From: Posidonia oceanica
Lineage: Eukaryota; Streptophyta; Magnoliopsida; Alismatales; Posidoniaceae
DNA: 64,000 nucleotides
Direction of reading: 5' to 3'
Assembly: GCA_037176725.1 (NCBI GenBank)
Contig: JAZBRS010000060.1
Location: forward strand, 51,302,001 to 51,366,000
The position numbers and the translations under genes are program-made. Positions 31,056 through 41,251 of this stretch are shown one piece after another. The notes beneath the pieces are model-generated. The model made no database searches and was not told the origin of the DNA. It was given only the letters and a program-made list of their open reading frames with translations. Numbering within the stretch: position 1 is the stretch's first letter; each line of letters begins with the position of its first letter.

Positions 31056-33691
31056 GTGATGGGGGTCCTAGGTTAAGTCAACAACCGTAGGGGCCCGTGC
31101 TACGAGCACAAGAGGGGCTACTGGAGGGTTGGCTGGGTAATGGGGTGAAGGGTGCTGGTGCTGGTAGGTTGCTAGAGGCCCTGGCTGAGACCAGGCTAAC
31201 AGGCTGACTGGGGGCCTACCTAAATTGGAGGCTGGGGTCTGGGCCTGAGGTCTGGCTTGAAGGTATACAAGGGCAGGGGTCTGAGGATGCATGGTAGGGC
31301 GAGCGGCGGAGCGCCCCGGCCTAGCACGCGGTCAGATCATATGGACTCCCGACTTGGAGCCGGCAATGGCCACACGATACAGAGCTAGAGGGAAGGGCTC
31401 TGAGACATCATGAATGAGCTCGGAGGGGTCTACCACAGACGTAGCAAGCCTGGAGGGGGAGAGAGAATAGATTCTCGAGGTCCCCGCACCTTCCAGATTG
31501 GGATGCTCCAGGAGGGGCTGGTGGACAATGCTGGGATGAGGGGGTACTAATGCTAATGCAGGGGCTAATGCTGATGGAGGAACAGAAGAAGGTGCCTCAT
31601 GCATGTGGATCGAAATCGTTCTCGATTCGATCAAGTTCTGGATGGCGTACCGCAGAGTGAGGCAACTGTTCGTCGAGTGCCCGGGGGCTCAATGAAAGTC
31701 GCGAAAAAGGTGCGCCTTATGCCAATGCGGAAGTGGATTTGGCAAAGGACACACCTCGAGAAACCTCAGAAATGTCACAACCTTGGAGAGGATGGCGGTT
31801 AACGGCTCCACCAGTGGGGTGAATTGACGCTGTGGTCGCCTTGGCCCCCTGGGCTACGCTTGCCAGATCGATGCGGCAGGATACACCAGTTGGGCGGTTG
31901 TGGTGATTTGTGGTGTGGGAGGTGCCCTAGATGCTGGTGCATATACTAATTGATGCGGGGGAGGCCGAACCGCCAGCTGAACAGGCACGGGCGCGGGGTC
32001 GACTTAGGCAACAGCAGGCTTCGATGAGTCCTTCTTCTTGGGCCGGCGACTGGTGGTACCACTGCTGTTGCTGCTGGTGTTGCTACTGGTGTTGTTGCTG
32101 TTGCTACTGGTGGTGGCCTACTTGGCAAACGCAGAGAGCGCTGGGAAGTTGCCACTCCGTAGCAAACTCTCCATGCAGGTGCCAGCCCGGATCAGTGCAG
32201 AGAAGGTTGTGACAAGTTGAATGCTGAGTAGAGCCCCGACAGTAGGCTGCGCACCCCCGATCACAATCTCGAGGGACTCCTCATCAGAGGGTCTGTCTCG
32301 AACCTGCGAAGCGAGTGCACGCCAGTGACCGACATGCTTCCCGAACAGCTCGCCGGGGTTCTGCTTTAATGCGACCAGGTCCATGCGCTTAGGGACCAGG
32401 TCCAAGTTGAAGGAATATTGTCCTAGGAACGCCTGGCTGAGGTCGTTCCACGTCTTGATGCTGGCCATATCAAGTGAGGTGAACCACTTGAGCGCAGGGC
32501 CACTTAGACTTTTCTAGAACAAGCGGATTAGCAACCTCTCGTCAGCCTAGAGCTGAGCAAGATCTCCGTAGTACGCCTTCAAATGTGCAATTCGGCAGCC
32601 TCTACCATTGTATTTTTCAAATACCGGGATGCGGAACTTCGAGGGGTGTACCGCCTCTGGGAAATAACAGAGATCCCGGAACTAGTAAGACTGGTGGTCT
32701 GTACCTTGCACTTGTCGAAGCGCTTTCTCCAGAATGGCGAACCTGTCGTCGTTAGAGTCTGGAGCTGCTGCCAAAGGAGGTGGTACAGCAGGGGCAGGGG
32801 CCACATACGCCGCATAAGATGCACCGAGGTGCTCCTTTGGGTCAACCATCACATCGCCTGGTGGAGCGACGGGATGGGCGGCGTATCCGTGCGGGTGTGT
32901 TGTGCTGGCATGTATGCTGGGGTAGGGTATTGCTGATGTAGGGGGTATGAATAACTAGCATGCTGAGCAGTAGGTGATGCAGAGTGCTGGAGTGTCAGCT
33001 ACTGCACCGGCACAGTGCCGAGCTACGGGCCAGAGGGATGCTGTGCTCCGATCAGTCCCACGGACTGACCACCAGGTGGCAGAGGAGGATGTTGTGCTTG
33101 GTGTTGTGCATATGCAGGAGGCAGAAGCTGGGCCCCCATCGCCTGAGCAGTGAGTAGCTGAGGTGGTGGTCTGGGCTGGGGAGTAGAAGCGAATGCCTGC
33201 GACGCGAGGGCAGGTCGCAACGGAGCCTCAGGAGCAATAGGAGTAAATGAGGGGCGGAGAGATAGAGCCATGCCCTGTAGTCTATGGGCAGTCTCCATCA
33301 GCTGCTGATACTGCATCTCAAGGGACCCGTCAGTAGGTATGTTGAGTTGCAAGATCGGTGGGGGACCAGAATCAAGCGGCTGGGACACAGATTGTCCAAG
33401 GGGTGGAGGTCCTAAGGCGTAATTCACCGCAGCAGGGTGAGTGTCAAAGGTGACATTACCCTGGGGAGGTGGAGTCAGCGGTGTCTCCGGAGCACAGGCG
33501 GCGGTTACCAAGACAGTCTCGGCAACCGAGTCCGGCGGAGCCTGCCACTGCCCCACAGAATAAGAGGGCAGCAGCTATACCAGAGAAGGAGACGCTGGCA
33601 CAGAGGGAGTCAATGCGAGAGCCGAAGGGGCCAATAGAGAGGTCACCTCCGAGGCAACAAGGACCTGGGAATCACCAACAAACTGGGCCAT
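31056..33691 (-). pseudogene. Gag of element B (broken)
   Basis: The start Met-Ala-Gln-Phe-Val-Gly at 33691 is shared with A. The N-terminus is Pro/Gln-rich with a LEMQYQQLMETAHRLQGMAL helix (near 33300). The capsid core at about 32650-32230 has YNGRGCRIAHLKAYYGDLAQL, a LKWFTSLDMASIKTWNDLSQ block and WRALASQVRDRPSDEES. A CTG/TTG-rich tract near 32050-32110 on the plus strand encodes Asn/Ser/Thr-rich sequence after the capsid. The knuckle remnant FRDFH*APGHSTNSCL is near 31710. The C-terminus is Ala/Pro-rich with VVDPSELIHDVSEPFPLALYR. The frame changes between 33023 and 32850. Stops include two TAGs near 32550 and 32515 that are also in A but are CAG in D. Confidence 0.86.
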
Positions 33692-34851
33692 CGCTGACCA
33701 AGAACGGGTGATCACAGGGCTACGAGAGGGGGCAAGAGGGTGAATCCTAGGAGGAGCTATGTTCGCTAAAGTGAAGTAGCTCGGAAGGGGGGATGATCAG
33801 AAGCAGGGATCGCAGCAGGGGCGTCAGTAAAAGAAGGCATTCGAGCTCCAGCTAAGGAACTCGCTAACAGTCCTTTGCACGAAAGGCAAACAAAATCAAG
33901 GGATTAGAACCCGAAAGTAAAAGCAAATGTTTTGATGTATGATATGAATGCAGATGTATGCTTTCTAGCATGCTCTCCCTCACCAATCTAGGGTGTCCTA
34001 GTAGGCAGTCTACTTTGGACGCTCAGGGGTGTACGGGTCACCGACTCAGGCTAGAAAAAAGCAGGTCCCACATCTTAAACCCGGCCCAAAGCTCAGGTGG
34101 TGACGTAGTGATGCGTAGGTGGCCTTGACCTTGCCAGAAGCATGGGTGGTGCCCTCTACTAACACCGACGTGGCCCCGTGACAAGGGGGGACAGACCGAT
34201 CTACTTACACCACGCCAAAGCGCTGGGGGCAAGAGACCGGGACTATCCTTCTTAGACTGTAGGTGGACTCAGATGAGAAGAATGCATGCCCTATATGATG
34301 CTTTATGCAAATGCTTCACGTTTTATCTTGCGTATTTTATTAACTCAAAGGGGGTGCAGGTGTGTTTGCAGTCTCTAGTTGCTCCTAGAGGTTCTTTTTA
34401 CTTGCTGTTTTTAGTTAGCCTTGGGGGAAGCAATCAGTCTCTAATTGTCCTTAGGCCTAATGCAAAAGGGGAAGAAAATCACCCAATCATGGCAAGCAGA
34501 CAACACACATCATTGCAAAAGGCATGGGCATGGCATGTGTATGTGTGTGTGAGCATAATAGTGAAAGAAAAACACTTATCATAGCAAAAAGCAGGTATGC
34601 ATAGAATGTGCAGGTGCAGTGGCATTGCATTGGTGTAAAAGGAAGCATTCATCACTCAAAAGGCATGTATGGTGTGCCAAGCAAGTATTTAGACATGTGA
34701 TGCAGGCAAGCAAAGCAGCGCAAGCAATCATGGCATAAAGCAGATAAATAAACAAGCAAGCAGGTAAGCAAGTAAAGCAGGCGAAAGCAAAAGGCAAGCA
34801 AAACACAAAAGCAAGAGGCGAGAAGGCCAAGGCGAAAGCTGGAGTACTGCA
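33692..34851 (-). other. 5' leader of element B
   Basis: Non-coding leader between PBS and gag. 34020-34260 matches the leaders of A (40380-40600) and D (reverse complement of about 180-420). The PBS-proximal part is rich in AAGCAAGCAG-like words. Confidence 0.7.
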
Positions 34852-34868
34852 CCCCAACGGAGTCGCCA
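34852..34868 (-). promoter_or_regulatory. Primer binding site of element B (tRNA-Arg type)
   Basis: The sense strand reads TGGCGACTCCGTTGGGG, one base inside the 5' LTR. It fits the 3' end of plant tRNA-Arg except at two central bases, from my memory of that tRNA. Ogre-type Tat elements are known to use tRNA-Arg. Confidence 0.85.
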
Positions 34869-34869
34869 C

Positions 34870-37800
34870 TGTAGTAATCCTGAATTCTGATCGTCCATGC
34901 ACGTTACCAAAGCTTGCGTGCACCAATCAAAATAGGCTCATTATATGTGGTTGGATCCGAGGGAAGAAACTCGACTTGGAAACGCTGGCAAAAGAAAAGA
35001 AATGAAATGATAAGACAAAATCGGAGTCGCCACCGGGTCTATTGAATTGGAAGATAGGGAAAACCGAGGGTTACGCAAAGAGGGGCAAAGGGATGCAATG
35101 ATAAGCTAAGCTATGCTATACTATGCTATGCGATGCTATGCTATGCTATGACTCATGCCTAGGATAAAGGAAAGGTCGATGCGAGCCAAGAGAAAGGACA
35201 AGGACTCCTATTACGCACGGGGAAGGTGTTAGGCACCCCCCATATGTCTGAGAGTCGGTCTTTCTTAGGCAATCTCGCGCTAATGCAGGGAATTGCTAGC
35301 CTAATGCCTAAATGCCATAAATGCCTACTTGCTATGCATTGGAAATAAACGTGCTATCTATGTGCTCAGCCACGCTACTAGTGTTCTAAACTGGACGGAT
35401 CCTAGTTCGTGAGAACTCCTAAGCAGTAAGCATCACAGCCCTATATGCAGATGCAAGCGATAAAGCAAAACGGCGGGGAATCCAAGCAATGCAAGCGACA
35501 TGCAAGCGATAAACCAAAGTAGGTGCGGAAAATAGTGCGAAAATGCGGGAAACAATGCAAGGCATGGAAAACGATGCAAAAGGCGGAAAGCGATGCAAAG
35601 GGGCACGGAAAACCAAGCAAAGGAGTGAGAAAACAATGCCAAATGCGGAAAACGATGCAAAATACGGAAAACGAGGCAAAGCGAGGTGCAAAACCGAAAC
35701 AAAGGTGTGGGCAACATGCATAGGGGTTGCAGCAAGCCAAAGAAGCGAAAAAATGCAGAAAACGGCGAGCGAAGCGAAATCAGTGCTTTAAAATGGCTAT
35801 CAGCCATCTGCAAGTATTGGACGCTGGCAACACCAGCGTCCAACGTTGGATGCTAGCATTACTGGCGTCCAACACCTGCTGGAGGCAAACAGCATGCAAT
35901 TTTGAAAAACGATGCATTCTAACTATATGGATGCAGTACAGATGCAAATATGCAGCTAAATGGGTGCAAGGCATGCAGATCTAACCTAACAGAAGATTAG
36001 AAGAGGAATCAGAGCAAGGAGCAAGCCAGAATCAAGGATTAAAGCAAGCAGGTTGTTGGACGCCTGTAGGCTGGGCGTCCAACGTTAGACGCCAGAGTGA
36101 CAGGCGTCTAACATAGATCAGAGGACAGAGGGGAGAAAGGAGCATACAAAAGGCAAATAAAAAATAGGGATCATGCATTTGGGCTGCTGGAGATGAGCAT
36201 GGGGCAAGCAAGCAGACAAGGGAAGCAAAATAAAACCAAACATACCTTACCTATGGCCTGTGCCAGGTCAGAGACACAACCAAGGTGTTGGACGTGAGCT
36301 AGGCTGGCGTCCAATGTTGGACGCCAGCTCCAGCAGCGTACAACGCCCTGGGAGGCACAACACGCAAAGAAACATGCATAAACAAGCAAATAATTTAATG
36401 GAAGCTTAAGAACAGTTGCTAAAGAGGCTGAGCATGCATGGAAACACAGGAGGCAAGTAACAAGCAAGATCAGGGCATTATGCTAGCTTGAAACAGCAAA
36501 ATGAGGAGCCAGGACGTCGGACGCTAGAGCCAGCAGTGTCCAACGTTGGACGCTGGAGGCTCTAGCGTCCAATTACCAAAGCATGTAGACTTACCTGTTC
36601 TAAAGGGGGAGCTCTACTCTGACCCCACCTACATGCATGCAACTACTAAAACATGCCATAATAGGAAAGAACATCCACAGCAAGCATGGCAAGCACTTAA
36701 TCCAAGAGGACAAGATAAAAAGGTAGCATGCATAAGAATATAGGCTTAAAACTTGCAAAAGGGAATAAGCAACTTAAAGAAATCCTAGCAAACCTAAGCA
36801 TGGTTGCCATAGGGGCCAGGCATCTCTAAGCAAGCATGGATCACAAAATAACATCAAAAATATGCATGATGTAGGCATGGCAACAAGCTACAGCTAGCAG
36901 ATATGTTGGACGCTAGGTGAACCAGCGTCCAACGTTGCACGCGGCTCACCCTGGCGTCCAACGCAGGCAGGAAGCAGATGGACATTTAAGCATGCAAAAG
37001 TGATTTAAACTAGCATGGAACAAGCTAATAAGCGTGGCATAACATCAGAGAGCATTTAAGGAAGCATATGGCATGGATTTACAGAGAAGCAAGCAATAAC
37101 AAAGCATGAAAGACAACAGAACAAGAGCAAGGCAAGGGAGAGTGTTGGACGCCGGCCTATGCCGCGTCCAACATTGGACGCATCAGTTGATGCGTCCAAC
37201 ACACTGAACTCACTCTTGGCCGCAAATCAAGACCAAAAGGACTCAAAAAATTGTAAAAATGCATGAGGACGTACTACTATACATGCAAGACCTAAGGGGA
37301 TGGAGTGCTTACCGTTTGACGGCCTGGAACGGTGGCTCCACCTCGCTCACCGGCGTTGCGGGTGTATCTACAGCAGCAACTTCGGCGAGGGCGTGCGAGC
37401 AGCTCGGAGCTCCGGAGAGGCTGGCAACTGGTCGAGGACAGAGAGGGGATATTGCTCTTGCTCTCGGAAGTGGCAAATTCTCCTTTGGCTCGGTGTGGTG
37501 ACTGCTAGAACGGCTGGAAGTTGCGGTTTTGTGCATCTGGTGCATGGGTTCAAGTGCTGACAGAGGTGTTTGCAGAGGATTTGCAGGTGGTTGCAGACGA
37601 TGTCAGAGGCCTATGGGTGTGTGGGATGCTCGAGGAATCTCAAGGCTGTGGCAGAGGCGTGTCAGATGGCCGGCGAAGCCACGGTGGTGGCTGACACGGG
37701 CGGCCGAAGGTGTGAGGGTGGAGAGAGCGGATTTTTGGCTGAATTGGCAATGATGGGTATCTAAGGTAGTTACTCATCCTTGGAAGGTAGTGGATGAGTT

Positions 37801-38204
37801 GGAGGGTGAGGGAGGACAGGTAGTAAGTGCGGGGAGGCGGGGGATTGGACGGCTGGTGAGCTGGAAGGGGCGGAACAGCCGCTGCTGCCCTCGAGCCGTT
37901 GGACACCAGACCAGAGGGCGTCCAATGTTGGACGCTAGCACAGGCCACGTCCAATGTTGGATGCTGCCTGTTCCAACATTCAACACACTCAGATGGCACA
38001 AGCTGCAAATGGGCTTGGGTTTGGGCCTAGAAGGGTTGTAAAAGTTGCAAAGAGGCTTGGTAAAGGCTTCTTGGGTTTGGGCAAGGTTTTGGGCTTGGTT
38101 TTGGGCTAGAAAATGGGTTAGAAAAGGGAATGCCATTCCAGAGTCCACACAAGCCTGCAAAAGAGAACAACCAACTTCCAAATAGTCAGAATGGAGTGTC
38201 TACA
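34870..38204 (-). repeat. 5' LTR of element B
   Basis: 3335 bp, collinear with 15570-18919 and carrying the same seven dyad modules and (CTATG)n microsatellite (35101-35152). It has a 22-bp stretch near 35734-35756 not in the other LTR. The promoter should lie here for minus-strand transcription, but I could not place a TATA box with confidence. Confidence 0.96.
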
Positions 38205-38209
38205 GATAG
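38205..38209. repeat. Right target-site duplication of element B (GATAG)
   Basis: Identical to 15565-15569. The sequence beyond continues the gag of A (ACCGATCGGGCGGTGGTAG), collinear with B's own gag near 31890. Confidence 0.95.
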
Positions 38210-40031
38210 ACCGATCGGGCGGTGGTAGTGATTTGTGGAGTGGAGGATGCCCTAGGTGCTGGTGCAGAAAATACCTGATTCGGGGGAGGCCGAACCGACA
38301 GATGAATAGGCACGGGCAAGGGGTCGATGTATGCAACAGTGGTCTTCGGCGAATCCTTCTTCCTAGGACGACTGCTGGTGCTACCGCTACTGCTGTTGCT
38401 GGTGGTGGTGCTACTACTGCTATTGCTGACGATGGCCTGCTTGGCAAACGTAGAGAGTGCAGGAAGTTGCCACTCCGTAGAGAACTCTCCACGCAGGTGC
38501 CAGCCCGAATCAGTGCTACAAAGGTTGTGACAGGTTGAATGCTGAGCAGAGCCCTAGTAGATGGCTACGCACCTCTGATCACAATCTCGAGGGACTCCTC
38601 ATCAAAGGGTCCATCTCCGACCTGTGAGGCAAGGGCGCGCCAGTGGCCGACGTACTCCCCGAACAGCTCACTGCGATTCTACTTTGTTGCGACTAGGTCC
38701 GCACGCTTTGGGACTAGATCGAGTTTGAAGGAGTATTGTTCCAGGAACGCCTGGGAAAGGTTGTTCCAAGTCTTGATGGTGGCCATGTCAAGTGAGGTGA
38801 ACCACTTGAGGGCTGGGCCGGTCAGACTCTTCTAGAACAGGCGAATCAACAACCTCTCGTCAGCCTAAAGCTGAGCGAGATCACCGCAGTACGCTTTCAG
38901 ATGGGCGACGGGGCACCCTCTACCAATGTATTTATCAAAATTTGGGATACGGAATTTCGGTGGGAGCACCACCTCTGGGAAGTAGTAGAGGTCCTGGAAT
39001 TGGTAGGACTGGTGGTCAGCGCCCTACACTAGACGTAGTGCTTTCTCCAGAACGTCCATCCTGTTATTGATGGGGTATGGATTGGCTGCCAAAGGTGATG
39101 GGGCAGCAGGGGCAGGGACCACATATGCCAGCAGGGTCACACCAAGGTGCTCCTCCGGATCCACATCGCATCGCCTGGTGGCGTGACGTGATGGGCGGCG
39201 TATCCGTGCGTGGGTGCAGTGTAGGATGGGATGCATGCTAGGGTAGGAAATTGCTGATGTAGGGGGTAGGAGTAGCTAGCATGTTGTGCAATGGGTGATG
39301 CAGAGTGCGGGAGCAACAGTTGCTGCACTGGCATGGTGAGGGGCAATGGGCCTGTGGGGTACTGGTCTCCAGCCAGCCCGAAAGGATTGGCCACCAGGTG
39401 GCGGAGGAATATGCTGTGCAGTGTGTCGTGCAAATGCAGGAGGCGGAAGCTATGCCCCCATCGCTGGAGCAATGAGTAGCTAGGGTGACGGTCTAGGCAG
39501 GGGTGCAGAGGAGAAAGCCTGAAAGGCGGGAGCAGGCCATAGAGGAACCCCGGGAGTAGCAGGAGTAAAGGAAGGGCGAAGAGATAGAGCCATACCCTAC
39601 AGTCTCTAGGCAGTCTCCATCAGCTGCTGATATTGCACCTCAGGGGACCCGTCAGTGGGTATACTGGGTTGTAGGACTGGCGGGGGACCAGATTCAAGAG
39701 GTCGGGATACAGACTATCCAGGAGATAGGGGATCTATGGCAAAGGTCGCCATAGCAGAAGGGATGTCGAGAGCGATATAGCCCAGGGAAGGAGGGATCAG
39801 AGGCACCTCCGGAGCGCGAGTAAGGGTCATCAAGATGGGCTCGGTGACCGAATCCGGAGGGGCATGGGTTTGCCAATGCCCCGAAGCATACTGGGGTGTC
39901 CCAGGCACCAGAGGGTGAAACCTTGGTGTCACAAGGGGCACAGAGGGAGTCGAAGCGAGAGTCGAAGGGACTGAAGCGGAAATCCCCTCTAAGGAAAAAG
40001 GAATTTGGGACTCACCGACAAACTGGGCCAT
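38210..40031 (-). pseudogene. Gag N-terminal and capsid part of element A (broken)
   Basis: Starts Met-Ala-Gln-Phe-Val-Gly-Glu at 40031, as in B. The Pro-rich N-terminus stops near 39714 and the frame shifts near 39140-39470. The capsid core at about 38960-38530 has FDKYIGRGCPVAHLKAYCGDLAQL, LKWFTSLDMATIKTWNNLSQ and WRALASQVGDGPFDEES, then SLRSGNF. TAG codons near 38865 and 38832 are shared with B, and a TAG near 39027 (LV*GAD) stands where B has CAG. The reading continues across the insertion of B at 15564. Confidence 0.86.
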
Positions 40032-41233
40032 TGCTGATCGAGAGCGAGTGAGAACAGGGCTGCGACAAAAAGAAAGGGGACGAGTCCTACGAGGAGCTAT
40101 TATCGTGAAGGCGAATAGCTCAGAAGAGGATGGTCGGGAACAGGTGTTGCAACAGGGGCGTCAGTAAGAGAAAGGACTCAAGCTCCAGCTAAGGAACTCT
40201 CTCACTGACCTGTTCGACAGGGCACAAAACAAACAAAAGTAGGTGTTAAAACCCGAAAGTAAAATGTAAATGTATGGTATGAATGACAATGATGCAGATG
40301 TATGCTTTCTAGCATGCTCTCCCTCACTATTCTAGTGTGTCCTAGTAGGTAGTCTACTTCGGATACTCACGGGTGTATGGGTCACCGACTCAGGCTAGAA
40401 AAAGTATGTCCCACGTCTAAAACCTGGCTGAAGCTCAGGCTGTGACGGGGTGGTGCTTTAAGAGCCTCGATCCTACCAAAGCATGGGCGGTACCCTCTAC
40501 TAACACCGACGTGACCCCTGACATGGGAGGATAGACCGACCAACTCATGCCACGCCAAAGCGATGGAGCAAGAGATTGGGACTATCTTTCTCAGACTAGT
40601 AGGTGGACTCAGATGAGAAGATGCATGCCCTATATGATGCTTTATGCAAATGATTAGAGTTTTTTATCTTGCGTGTTTTATTAACTCAAGGGGATACAGG
40701 TGTGTTAAGGTCTCTAGTTGCTCCTAGAGTTAATTTTACTTGCCATTTTTAGTTAGCCATGGGGGAAGCAATCAGTCTCTAATTGTCCTTAGGCTTTTTG
40801 CAAAAAGGGGAAGAAAATCACCCAAACATGGCAAGCAAGCAACAAACGTCATTGCAAAAGGCATGCGCATGGTATGTGCTAGTGTTGTGGACATGATCAG
40901 TGAAAATGAAAGACAACTAGCACATCAAAAGGCATATACAAGCATGGCATGTGCATTAGTGCAGTGACATGGCATACTTGTGTAAAATAAACCAAGCATC
41001 AGACAAAAGGCATGGATTAAGGCAGTAATCATGCAAGCATGGCAATTGAATGCTAGAGTCAGGAAAGTGCGTGAATTAAAGCAATGAATAAGCAGATAAG
41101 GTAAATAAATGCTGAGACAATAAATAAAGAACAATGCAATAAGCAAATAAATAAGGCAACAAATGCTAAGTTGAGCAAAGAAGTAAGCCACACAAAAAGC
41201 GAAAAAGTAGAAATGAAAACTAGAGTCTAGTAT
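40032..41233 (-). other. 5' leader of element A
   Basis: Non-coding. It is homologous to the leaders of B and D, with the AACACCGACGTGACCCC and GGTGGACTCAGATGAGAAG words near 40510-40620. The A/T-rich part near the PBS (40980-41220) has AAATAAGCAAATAA-like repeats. Confidence 0.7.
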
Positions 41234-41250
41234 CCCCAGCAGAGTCGCCA
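41234..41250 (-). promoter_or_regulatory. Primer binding site of element A (tRNA-Arg type)
   Basis: The sense strand reads TGGCGACTCTGCTGGGG, one base from the LTR end. It is the same tRNA-Arg type as in B, with the mismatches at other positions. Confidence 0.85.
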
Positions 41251-41251
41251 C

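Larger units (their letters stand above)
15570..38204 (-). mobile_element. Element B: complete Tat-lineage Ty3/gypsy element, 22.6 kb
   Basis: Bounded by two near-identical 3.35-kb LTRs (15570-18919 and 34870-38204) that begin TGTAG and end CTACA, with TSD GATAG on both sides. Minus-strand order: 5' LTR, PBS, leader, gag, protease, linker, RT, RNase H1, second RNase H, integrase, spacer, intact DUF7745-like ORF, palindromic array, PPT hairpin, 3' LTR. One reading frame runs through gag-protease-linker from about 32.5 to 27.9 kb. RT to integrase is in another frame, explained by a deletion of about 16 bp near 27885 relative to A. Many in-frame stops, mostly TAG, make the polyprotein inactive. 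The LTRs differ at scattered, mostly transition sites and a few short indels, so the insertion is not very recent. Confidence 0.97.
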
